A stretch of 5,127 nt of DNA from JBKHJZ01 sp046537875 (GTDB lineage: Bacteria > Actinomycetota > Acidimicrobiia > Acidimicrobiales > VFJN01), in the NCBI GenBank assembly GCA_046537875.1, contig JBKHJZ010000221.1, positions 1 to 5,127 of the forward strand, written 5' to 3'. Of this stretch, positions 1-5,127 are shown piece after piece (the stretch's first letter is position 1; every line of letters begins with the position of its first letter). The notes below the pieces were generated by a model that had not been told where the DNA came from, made no database searches, and saw only the letters and a program-made list of their open reading frames with translations. A program made the translations under genes and the position numbers.

Positions 1-598
1 GATGCACGGCACCAGCATGGTCTACAGCTTCCACGACCCGCACGCGCCCGAACGTGCCGGCGGCCGGCCGGTGCTCGCGGTCGGCGCCCCGGTCGGGGAT
101 GTGCTGGTGGAGCGTGCCGCCCCGGGCCACGTTGAGCACCTGGGCGCCCCGGCAGATCGCGAGCACCGGCCGGCGGACGGCCAGCGCGGCGCGCAGCACG
201 GCCATCTCCCAGGCGTCGCGCGCTGGCCGGACCTCGGCGGTCGCGGGGTGCGGGGAGGCGCCGTAGGCGGCAGGGTCGACGTCGCCGCCCCCGGTGAGCA
301 CCAGCCCGTCGAGCCCGCGCACCACGGTCCCGGCGGCGGCGGCCACGTCCCCGCCGGGCACCACCGGCGGGAGCAGCACGGGCACCGCGCCGGCGCGGGC
401 GATCGCGTCGAGGTAGGTCCGGGTGAGGAGGGCCACCGGCGTGTTCCACGCGCCCCAGCGCGCCCGCTCGACGTAGGTGGTCAACCCGATGACGGGCCGG
501 TCACGCCGGCGGTCACCCGGCCGGTCGCCCGGCCGATCGCCCGGCCCGTCGCCCACGCCGATGACGGGCCGGTCGGCGTCGCCGCTCGGCGTGCTCAC
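1..598 (-). CDS. PuuD-like gamma-glutamyl-amine hydrolase (class I glutamine amidotransferase fold), 3' end cut by window
   Basis: The reading frame starts at GTG 598-596 and stays open to base 1, giving 199 residues; the C-terminus, including the expected His-x-Glu of the catalytic triad, lies outside the window. Visible family marks are RPVIGLTTYVERARWG at residues 34-49, the LTGGGDVDPAAYG loop at 101-113, and the nucleophile elbow AICRGAQVLNVARGGTLHQH at 147-166 with Cys149. Known members of this family hydrolyse gamma-glutamyl bonds of glutamylated amines such as gamma-glutamyl-GABA in the cytoplasm. The start overlaps the stop of the upstream glutamine-synthetase-like gene by four bases (GTGA, 595-598), so the two are probably co-translated and act in series: ligase first, hydrolase second. 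No convincing ribosome binding site is seen. The first 33 residues are unusual: a GDRP-rich repeat sits between two copies of DRPVIG (residues 9-14 and 33-38). GTG at codon 15 or TTG at codon 39 are alternative starts, but the overlap favours 598. The family call is firm; the natural substrate is not known. Confidence 0.92.
   Translation of the reverse strand, partial: MSTPSGDADRPVIGVGDGPGDRPGDRPGDRRRDRPVIGLTTYVERARWGAWNTPVALLTRTYLDAIARAGAVPVLLPPVVPGGDVAAAAGTVVRGLDGLVLTGGGDVDPAAYGASPHPATAEVRPARDAWEMAVLRAALAVRRPVLAICRGAQVLNVARGGTLHQHIPDRGADREHRPAAGTFGRVRVVEAVDHAGAVH
486..574. repeat. 17-bp direct repeat flanking the 12-bp array (in-frame duplication of DRPVIG)
   Basis: The 17-mer CCGATGACGGGCCGGTC occurs at 486-502 and again, identically, at 558-574. 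The copies are 72 bp (24 codons) apart, and the 12-bp array fills the space between them. In the minus-strand gene both copies encode DRPVIG. The inner copy (residues 33-38) is the normal first beta strand of the PuuD fold, so the outer copy (9-14) looks like a duplicate pushed upstream by repeat expansion. Confidence 0.85.
499..558. repeat. 12-bp tandem repeat inside the PuuD-like gene
   Basis: Five adjoining 12-bp units read on the plus strand: GGTCACGCCGGC (499-510), GGTCACCCGGCC (511-522), GGTCGCCCGGCC (523-534), GATCGCCCGGCC (535-546) and CGTCGCCCACGC (547-558). The three central units are the best matches; the outer two are degenerate. Because the unit is a multiple of three, the minus-strand frame is kept, and it encodes GDGP, GDRP, GDRP, GDRR-like steps (residues 16-33). 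This is a coding minisatellite and probably varies in copy number between strains (inference). Confidence 0.8.
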
Positions 599-1950
599 AG
601 GCGCTCGAACCCCCGGACGCGCTCCCAGTCGGTCACCGCGGCGTCGAAGGCGTCGAGCTCCACCCGGGCCGCGTGCGCGTAGTGGGCCACCACGTCGGCG
701 CCGAAGGCGTCGATGGCCAGCTTGCTCTCGGCGAAGCGGGCGGCGGCGTCGCGCAGCGTGGCCGGCACCCGGGGCTTGTCGGCCTCGTAGGCGTTCCCCG
801 CGACCGGCTCCTCGAGGGTGAGCTCCTCGTCGATGCCGTGCAGCCCGGCGGCGATCATCCCGGCGAGGGCCAGGTAGGGGTTCACGTCGCCGCCCGGCAC
901 CCGGTTCTCCACCCGGAGCGACGCGCCGTGGCCCACCACCCGGAGGGCGCACGTGCGGTTGTCGCGGCCCCAGGCCACGACGGTGGGGGCGAAACTGCCG
1001 GTGGCGAAGCGCTTGTACGAGTTGACGTTGGGGGCGTAGAGGAGGGTGAGCTCGGGCAGGCAGGCGAGCTGGCCGGCGACGAACCGCTCCATGAGCGGGG
1101 AGAAGCCGTGGGGGCCGTCGCCCGCCAGCACCGGGGTGCCGTCGGGCGACCGCAGGCTCACGTGCAGGTGGCACGAGTTGCCCTCGCGCTCGTCGTACTT
1201 GGCCATGAACGTGATGCTCACGCCCTCCTGGGCGGCGATCTCCTTGGCGCCGGTCTTGTAGATCACGTGCTGGTCGGCGGTGGTGAGCGCGTCGTCGTAG
1301 CGGAAGGTGATCTCGTGCTGGCCGAGGTTGCACTCGCCCTTCGCCGCCTCGACCGCCATGCCGGCGCCCGCCATCTCGTTGCGGAGGCGGCGCAGCAGGG
1401 GCTCGATGCGGGCGGTGCCGACCACCGAGTAGTCGACGTTGTAGAGGTTGGCGGGCTCGAGTTGGCGGTAGCCCTTGCGCCAGGCGTCGTCGTAGGTGTC
1501 GCGGAACACGATCAGCTCCAGCTCCGACCCCGCGAACGCCACGAGCCCCCGCTCGGCGAGGCGCTCGACCTGGCGGCGCAGCACCTGGCGGGGCGAGGGG
1601 GCCACCGGGGTGCCGTCCTCCCACTCGACGTCGCAGGTGACCATCGCCGTGCCGGGGTGCCACGGCACGAGGCGGAGGGTCGACAGGTCGGGCCGCAGCA
1701 CGAAGTCGCCGTAGCCGGTCGACCACGACGACATGGCGTAGCCGTCGACCGTGCTCATGTCGACGTCGACGGCGAGCAGGTAGTTGCAGGCCTCGGCGGC
1801 GTGCGGCACCACCTCGTCGAGGAAGTGCCGGGCGTGGCAGCGCTTGCCCTGGAGCCGGCCCTGCATGTCGGTCATCGCCACCAGCACCGTGTCGATCTGC
1901 CCGTCGTCCACCAGCTCGCGGAGCCGGTCGAGCGTCAGCGTGGAGCGCAC
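595..1950 (-). CDS. Glutamine synthetase-superfamily enzyme, probable gamma-glutamyl-amine (polyamine/ethanolamine-type) ligase
   Basis: This is a 451-residue cytoplasmic ATP-dependent ligase of the glutamine synthetase fold, about the family's usual length. The N-terminal beta-grasp part (about 15-110) contains VAMTDMQGRLQGKR. Catalytic-domain marks are GSELE (141-145, metal ligands E143 and E145), KGECNLGQHEITF (204-216, E206 and E213), NSCHLHVSL (258-266, H261 and H263), SFAPTVVAWGRDNRTCALR (319-337) and RVENRVPGGDVNPYLALAG (346-364). The ordinary GS substrate strand with NRSA and IRIP is replaced by DNRTCALRVVGHG. As far as I recall, this pattern fits actinobacterial GlnA paralogues of the GlnA3/GlnA4 kind and PuuA, which glutamylate polyamines or ethanolamine, rather than housekeeping GlnA. 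Tyr388 in GNAYEAD sits near the adenylylated Tyr of type I enzymes, but its surroundings differ. The chosen GTG start (1950-1948) gives the expected N-terminus. The gene is coupled to the PuuD-like hydrolase, which supports a role in amine nitrogen use. The amine substrate is unresolved. Confidence 0.93.
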   Translation of the reverse strand: MRSTLTLDRLRELVDDGQIDTVLVAMTDMQGRLQGKRCHARHFLDEVVPHAAEACNYLLAVDVDMSTVDGYAMSSWSTGYGDFVLRPDLSTLRLVPWHPGTAMVTCDVEWEDGTPVAPSPRQVLRRQVERLAERGLVAFAGSELELIVFRDTYDDAWRKGYRQLEPANLYNVDYSVVGTARIEPLLRRLRNEMAGAGMAVEAAKGECNLGQHEITFRYDDALTTADQHVIYKTGAKEIAAQEGVSITFMAKYDEREGNSCHLHVSLRSPDGTPVLAGDGPHGFSPLMERFVAGQLACLPELTLLYAPNVNSYKRFATGSFAPTVVAWGRDNRTCALRVVGHGASLRVENRVPGGDVNPYLALAGMIAAGLHGIDEELTLEEPVAGNAYEADKPRVPATLRDAAARFAESKLAIDAFGADVVAHYAHAARVELDAFDAAVTDWERVRGFERL

Positions 1951-1956
1951 AGCGGC

Positions 1957-1985
1957 ATTCGACCACGACTCTGGACATCTGTCCA
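1957..1985 (-). promoter_or_regulatory. Possible promoter for the glutamine-synthetase-like/hydrolase pair
   Basis: On the minus strand TGGACA (1985-1980, five of six matches to TTGACA) is followed after 17 bases by TCGAAT (1962-1957, four of six matches to TATAAT). Six bases then remain before GTG 1950, so the transcript could be leaderless, which is common in actinobacteria and would explain the absence of a ribosome binding site. The -35 lies inside the palindrome, so a repressor bound there would block it. This rests on consensus matching alone. Confidence 0.3.
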
Positions 1986-1986
1986 G
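1971..1986. promoter_or_regulatory. Perfect 16-bp palindrome, candidate shared operator of the divergent pairs
   Basis: CTGGACATCTGTCCAG has two perfect 7-base arms around a TC spacer. Pairing continues to 1968-1989 with one mismatched pair (T1970/G1987), so the dyad is about 22 bp with 10 of 11 pairs matching. It is the only strong dyad in the 56-base divergent intergenic region, and exactly 20 bases separate it from each GTG start (1950 and 2007). Size and form suit a dimeric helix-turn-helix repressor such as a GntR/FadR-type protein, but no regulator gene is in the window. A transcription terminator is unlikely, as there is no U-run and both flanking genes start outward. Confidence 0.7.
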
Positions 1987-2000
1987 GGTTGTGCTTGGGT
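1972..2000 (+). promoter_or_regulatory. Possible promoter for the lyase/kinase pair
   Basis: The palindrome's symmetry gives TGGACA on this strand too (1972-1977). After 17 bases comes TTGGGT (1995-2000), a poor -10 match with only the two outer T residues agreeing, then six bases before GTG 2007. The -35 and spacing are plausible but the -10 is weak, so the promoter may need an activator or lie slightly elsewhere. The same GGGTGG stretch (1997-2002) could instead act as a weak ribosome binding site four bases before the GTG. Confidence 0.22.
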
Positions 2001-2006
2001 GGCCGC

Positions 2007-3413
2007 GTGAGCAGGACCTACCCGTACGCCGACCGCTTCCCGGTCAACCGCACGCTGCCGCAGCAGGGCCGCGCGCGCGACGACGTCCTCGCCGAGCTGG
2101 CGACCATGGCCTCGGAGGAGGACGCCCGCTGGGAGACCGGCCGGTGCTCCGGCACGATGTACTGCGGCGACCACGAGCACTACGAGTTCCTCACCGAGGC
2201 GTTCGGGCTCTTCGCCCACGTGAACGTGCTCCAGCGCGACATGTGCCCGAGCGCCACCAAGTTCGAGGGCGAGATCATCGCCATGGCGCTCGACCTGTTC
2301 CACGCCGGTGCCGTGGACGACGGCGAGCCCGCCGGGATGGTCACCTCGGGCGGCACCGGCAGCATCCTCCACGCGGTGCTCGCCTACCGCGAGCACGCCG
2401 CCAAGGTGCGGGGCATCGACCGGCCCAACCTGGTCAAGCCCGAGACCGCGCACCCCGCGTTCGACAAGGGGTGCCACCTGTTCGGCGTGGAGCGCCGGGT
2501 GGTCCCCGTGGACCCCGAGACCACGCGGGTCGACGTGGGGCGGGTGGCCCACGCCGTCGACGACAACACGGTGGCGATCGTCGGCTCCGCCACCAACTAC
2601 GGCTACGGCACCATCGACGACATCGCCGCGCTCGGCGAGCTGGCGACCGAGCGCGACGTCGGCCTCCACGTCGACGGCTGCCTCGGCGGCTTCATCCTCC
2701 CGTTCGGCGAGGAGCTGGGCTACGACATCCCGCCGTTCGACTTCCGGGTGCCGGGGGTGACCACCATCTCGGCCGACACCCACAAGTACGGCTACGCGCT
2801 CAAGGGCACGTCCACGCTGCTGTTCCGCGACAAGGCGCTGCGCGACGCGCAGTACTTCCTCGTGCCCGACTGGTCGGGGGGCAAGTACGCCTCGCCCGGC
2901 ATCGAGGGCTCGCGCTCCGGGGGCCTGCTGGCCTCGACGTGGGCCTCGATGGTGCACCTCGGCCGCGACGGCTACCGGCGCCACGCGCAGGAGATCTTCG
3001 CCACCGCCGAGGCGATGAAGGCGGCCGTCCGGTCGCACCCCGAGCTGACGATCATGGGCTCGCCCACGTTCTGCTTCTCGTTCCGGTCCGACGAGTTCGA
3101 CATCTACCACGTCATGGACGCCATGCGGCCGAAGGGCTGGCGGTTCAACGGCCAGCAGTACCCCAACGCCATCCACATGGCGGTGACCCGCCCGCAGACG
3201 CAGCCGGGCGTGGTGGAGGCGTTCGCCGCCGACCTGGCCGAGGCGGTCGAGCACGCCAGGGCGAAGCACGCCGCGGGCGAGGCCCCGTTCAGCGCCGCGA
3301 TCTACGGCGGGGTCGCCGGCGGCCTCGACGACGAGGCCGAGGAGCTCATCGCCGCGGTGATGACCGGCATGCTCGACGAGCAGCAGTCGCTGCCGCCCGG
3401 GCCCGGGCGATGA
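2007..3413 (+). CDS. Sphingosine-1-phosphate lyase-like PLP-dependent enzyme (group II decarboxylase superfamily)
   Basis: This is a 468-residue soluble fold-type I PLP enzyme. It resembles the catalytic part of sphingosine-1-phosphate lyase almost throughout. Visible marks are CSGTMYCGDHEHY (47-59), VTSGGTGSILHAVLAYRE (112-129), the PLP-stacking and aspartate segment HVDGCLGGFILPF (221-233, Asp223), ISADTHKYGYALKGTSTLLF (254-273, Schiff-base Lys260 and a second Lys266), DWSGGKYASPGIEGSRSGG (288-306) and a C-terminal AIYGG (431-435). The known lyase cleaves a 2-amino-3-hydroxyalkyl phosphate between C2 and C3, giving phosphoethanolamine and an aldehyde. There is no N-terminal membrane segment, unlike eukaryotic enzymes. 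GTG 2007 is chosen because it follows a weak GGGTGG and sits symmetrically with the divergent gene about the operator; an in-frame TTG at 1989 would add six residues. The stop overlaps the kinase start (ATGA), suggesting a shared pathway. An amino-acid decarboxylase role is possible but less likely given the close match. The substrate is unknown. Confidence 0.92.
   Translation: MSRTYPYADRFPVNRTLPQQGRARDDVLAELATMASEEDARWETGRCSGTMYCGDHEHYEFLTEAFGLFAHVNVLQRDMCPSATKFEGEIIAMALDLFHAGAVDDGEPAGMVTSGGTGSILHAVLAYREHAAKVRGIDRPNLVKPETAHPAFDKGCHLFGVERRVVPVDPETTRVDVGRVAHAVDDNTVAIVGSATNYGYGTIDDIAALGELATERDVGLHVDGCLGGFILPFGEELGYDIPPFDFRVPGVTTISADTHKYGYALKGTSTLLFRDKALRDAQYFLVPDWSGGKYASPGIEGSRSGGLLASTWASMVHLGRDGYRRHAQEIFATAEAMKAAVRSHPELTIMGSPTFCFSFRSDEFDIYHVMDAMRPKGWRFNGQQYPNAIHMAVTRPQTQPGVVEAFAADLAEAVEHARAKHAAGEAPFSAAIYGGVAGGLDDEAEELIAAVMTGMLDEQQSLPPGPGR
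3395..3408. repeat. 14-bp perfect palindrome at the lyase/kinase junction
   Basis: GCCCGGGCCCGGGC is self-complementary over 14 bases and ends one base before the kinase ATG at 3410. It encodes the Pro-Gly-Pro-Gly-Arg end of the lyase. In GC-rich DNA such a dyad can arise by chance. If it folds in mRNA it would cover the ribosome landing zone of the kinase and make its translation depend on ribosomes finishing the lyase. Confidence 0.3.
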
Positions 3414-5125
3414 CCGGCGTCGGCCCCGCGCTCGGACCCGACGGGCGGCAGTCGCCACGACCGGACGCCCGTGCCGCGCCCGTGCCCCGCGACGAGCAGC
3501 TCGCCGTCGCCGTCGACCTCGGCACCAGCAGCCTGAAGGTGGGGGTGGCCACGGTCACCGGCCGGCTCGTCTGGCGCGAGCAGCATCCCGTCGCCACCCG
3601 CCGCGAGGGCCGGGCGGCCACCCAGGACGCCGAGTCGTGGTGGCGCACGATCTGCGACGCACTCCGGGCCCGGATCGCCGACGGCACGGTCCCGGCCGAT
3701 CGGATCGTGGCGGTGGCGTGCGGGGGCCAGTGGGCCAGCACCGTGCCCGTGGACGAGAAGGGCAACCCGGTCGGCGACTGCGTGCTGTGGCAGGACCACC
3801 GGGGCGCCCGCCACGCGCAGCGGCTCGTCGGCGGGCCGGTGGCCGGCTACGCCCCGCTGACCGCGCTGCGCTGGGTGCGCCGCACCGGCGGGGTCCCCGG
3901 CGGCAACATGCCGGTGGCCCACATGCTGCGGATCGAGCGGGACGAGCCCGAGCTCGCGGCGGCCACCCGCTGGTACCTCGAGCCGGTCGACTTCCTCACG
4001 ATGCGGTTCACCGGCGAGGCCGCGGCGTCGCACGCCTCGATGGTGGCGTCGTGGCTCACCGACAACCGCCGCCTCGACCGCCTCGCGTACGACGCCGACC
4101 TGGTGCGCCGGGCCGGGGTCGACCCGGCCAAGCTGCCCCCGCTGCGGCCCACGGGCTCGGTGGTCGGGACGGTGGCCGAGCCGGTGGCCACCGACATCGG
4201 CCTGCCGTCGGGGGTGGCGGTGGTGACCGGGATGCCCGACCTGCACACCTCCACGGTGGGCGCGGGCACGGTCGAGGACTTCCGGGTGCACGTGTCGGTG
4301 AGCACCAGCGCCTGGATCGGCGGCCCGGTGCCGTTCAAGAAGACCGACGTGCTTCGCCAGATCGCCAGCGTCCCCGGCATCGGCGACGGCAGCTACCTCA
4401 TCGCCAACAGCCACGACACCGGCGGCCAGTGCCTCCAGTGGCTGCGCGACAACCTCCTGGCGCCCGGCGACGCGCTGGCCGGTCCGGGCTCGCCGGGGCG
4501 CGACGTCACCTGGACGTTCGACGACCTCACGGCGCTGGCGGCCGGCGCGCCGCCCGGCAGCGGCGGCGTGCTGTTCACGCCCTGGCTGCTCGGCGAGAAG
4601 TCGCCGGTCGAGGACCGCCACGCCCGGGCCGGGTTCCACAACCTGTCGCTGGCCACCACCCGGGCGCACCTGGTGCGCGCGGTGATGGAGGGTGTCGCCT
4701 ACAACAACCGCTGGCTGCACGAGGCGGTCGAGCGGTTCGCGGGCCGCCGGCTCGACCCCGTGCGGTTCGTGGGCGGCGGCGCGCTGTCCGACCTGTGGTG
4801 CCAGATCCACGCCGACGTCCTCGACCGCACGGTGGAGCGCGTCGAGGCGCCGGTCGACGCCAACCTCCGGGGCGCGGCCCTGCTCGCGGGCGTGGCGCTG
4901 GGCCTGGTGCGGCGGTCCGAGGTCCGCGACCTGGTCCCGGTGGACCGGACGTTCACGCCCGAGCCCGGTGACCGGGCGGTCTACGCCCGGCTGTACGCCG
5001 AGTTCCCCGGGCTCTACTCGTCGCAGAAGGCCATGTTCGCCCGGCTGAACCGGCGGCCGCGCCGGGGCGGGGATCGGCGACCGCGCCGCGGGGACCGGCG
5101 GTCGCGCCGGGGCGGGGACCGGTGA
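3410..5125 (+). CDS. FGGY-family carbohydrate (polyol) kinase with arginine-rich C-terminal tail
   Basis: This is a 571-residue cytoplasmic ATP-dependent sugar/polyol kinase, somewhat longer than the usual roughly 500. It has two actin-like domains. The N-terminal phosphate-binding strand is VAVDLGTSSLKVGV (33-46), followed by CGGQWAST (104-111) and LWQDHRGARH (126-135). The probable catalytic base is Asp277 in TGMPDLHTSTVGAG (273-286). The C-terminal domain has NSHDTGGQCLQW (333-344), GEKSPVEDRHARAGF (395-409), HLVRAVMEGVAYNNRW (420-435) and the adenosine-binding signature FVGGGALSDLWCQIHADV (453-470). The overall pattern is closest to xylulokinase-like members, but FGGY substrates cannot be read from these motifs. 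ATG 3410 overlaps the lyase stop by four bases, which fixes the start despite a 30-residue Pro/Arg-rich N-terminal extension; GTG 3482 is an alternative. There is no clear ribosome binding site, consistent with translational coupling. Oddity: residues 548-571 are a repeat-encoded run of Arg, Gly and Asp. Pairing with a phosphate-requiring lyase suggests it makes the lyase substrate. Confidence 0.94.
   Translation: MTGVGPALGPDGRQSPRPDARAAPVPRDEQLAVAVDLGTSSLKVGVATVTGRLVWREQHPVATRREGRAATQDAESWWRTICDALRARIADGTVPADRIVAVACGGQWASTVPVDEKGNPVGDCVLWQDHRGARHAQRLVGGPVAGYAPLTALRWVRRTGGVPGGNMPVAHMLRIERDEPELAAATRWYLEPVDFLTMRFTGEAAASHASMVASWLTDNRRLDRLAYDADLVRRAGVDPAKLPPLRPTGSVVGTVAEPVATDIGLPSGVAVVTGMPDLHTSTVGAGTVEDFRVHVSVSTSAWIGGPVPFKKTDVLRQIASVPGIGDGSYLIANSHDTGGQCLQWLRDNLLAPGDALAGPGSPGRDVTWTFDDLTALAAGAPPGSGGVLFTPWLLGEKSPVEDRHARAGFHNLSLATTRAHLVRAVMEGVAYNNRWLHEAVERFAGRRLDPVRFVGGGALSDLWCQIHADVLDRTVERVEAPVDANLRGAALLAGVALGLVRRSEVRDLVPVDRTFTPEPGDRAVYARLYAEFPGLYSSQKAMFARLNRRPRRGGDRRPRRGDRRSRRGGDR
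5051..5119. repeat. 21-24 bp tandem repeat encoding the kinase's Arg-rich tail
   Basis: Three head-to-tail units lie at 5051-5074 (24 bp), 5075-5095 (21 bp) and 5096-5119 (24 bp). Units 1 and 3 differ at two positions only; unit 2 is one codon shorter. They encode RRPRRGGD, RRPRRGD and RRSRRGGD, followed by a final Arg and the stop at 5123-5125. All unit lengths are multiples of three, so the frame is kept. The tail follows the end of the conserved kinase domain (about residue 545) and is strongly basic, unlike the rest of the protein. Confidence 0.85.
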
Positions 5126-5127
5126 GC
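5122..5127 (+). CDS. Possible start of a further co-transcribed gene (only GTG AGC visible)
   Basis: GTG at 5122-5124 overlaps the kinase stop TGA (5123-5125), the same four-base arrangement seen at the other two junctions. If real, the rightward operon continues past the window. Only two codons are present, so nothing can be said of the product. Confidence 0.35.

Noticed and set aside
499..558. Repeat array considered as a CRISPR or regulatory iteron cluster
   Set aside because: The units are 12 bp, contiguous without spacers, in phase with the coding frame and inside a gene.
2..682. Open plus-strand frame over the PuuD-like gene
   Set aside because: It is the exact complement-phase shadow of the minus-strand gene, which has the GGGDVDP and CRGAQ motifs.
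1971..1986. Palindrome considered as a bidirectional terminator
   Set aside because: The flanking genes both start outward from it and there is no T-run, so an operator is the simpler reading.
1989..2006. TTG at 1989 as the lyase start
   Set aside because: It would place the start only two bases from the perfect palindrome and adds six unconserved residues. GTG 2007 has better spacing and symmetry, though TTG is not fully excluded.
673..2010. Long open frame on the plus strand opposite the glutamine-synthetase-like gene
   Set aside because: It has no recognisable domain, while the minus strand has all glutamine synthetase metal-site motifs.
1784..3409. In-frame upstream extension of the kinase reading frame, suggesting a giant fusion
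   Set aside because: The extension runs through the lyase gene in the wrong frame and reads as Arg/Pro-rich noise. The kinase starts at ATG 3410, overlapping the lyase stop.
1935..3458. Long open frame on the minus strand opposite the lyase
   Set aside because: Its translation is low-complexity Arg/Gly/His/Val-rich with no family motif. It is the expected shadow of high-GC codon usage opposite a clear PLP-enzyme gene.
3302..4810. Long open frame on the minus strand opposite the kinase
   Set aside because: Same composition artefact; the plus strand carries unbroken FGGY motifs.

Overview
The window is very GC-rich DNA (roughly three-quarters G+C by eye). It has GTG starts, four-base start/stop overlaps and almost no spacer DNA. 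This points to a high-GC actinobacterium. The gene content (actinobacterial-type glutamine synthetase paralogue and PuuD-like hydrolase) agrees with that, but no marker here fixes the genus; an Acidimicrobiia-like lineage is only a guess.

Layout. Two gene pairs are transcribed divergently from a 56-base intergenic region (1951-2006). Leftward (minus strand) runs a glutamine-synthetase-superfamily gamma-glutamyl-amine ligase (1950 to 595). It overlaps by four bases (GTGA) a class I glutamine-amidotransferase-like gamma-glutamyl hydrolase of the PuuD family (598 to beyond base 1, incomplete). Rightward (plus strand) runs a soluble PLP-dependent enzyme closely resembling sphingosine-1-phosphate lyase (2007-3413). 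It overlaps by four bases (ATGA) an FGGY-family carbohydrate/polyol kinase (3410-5125). The kinase ends in another GTGA, so a further rightward gene probably begins at 5122. No RNA gene, transposon, CRISPR array or obvious intrinsic terminator was seen.

Regulation. The intergenic region holds a perfect 16-bp palindrome, CTGGACA-TC-TGTCCAG (1971-1986). Its centre lies exactly 28.5 bases from each of the two GTG starts. It looks like one operator serving both arms, and each half contains a TGGACA that could act as a -35 element.

How the genes may work together (inference). The kinase could phosphorylate an amino-alcohol or amino-polyol. The lyase could then cleave the 2-amino-3-hydroxy phosphate to phosphoethanolamine (or a related amine phosphate) plus an aldehyde. 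The ligase could gamma-glutamylate the freed amine and the PuuD-like enzyme could hydrolyse the glutamyl bond, as in the Puu-type route of amine nitrogen use. The true substrate cannot be read from the sequence, and this combination is the main point of interest.

Two low-complexity expansions are also present: a 12-bp tandem repeat inside the N-terminus of the PuuD-like gene, flanked by an in-frame duplication, and a 21-24 bp repeat encoding an arginine-rich C-terminal tail on the kinase.
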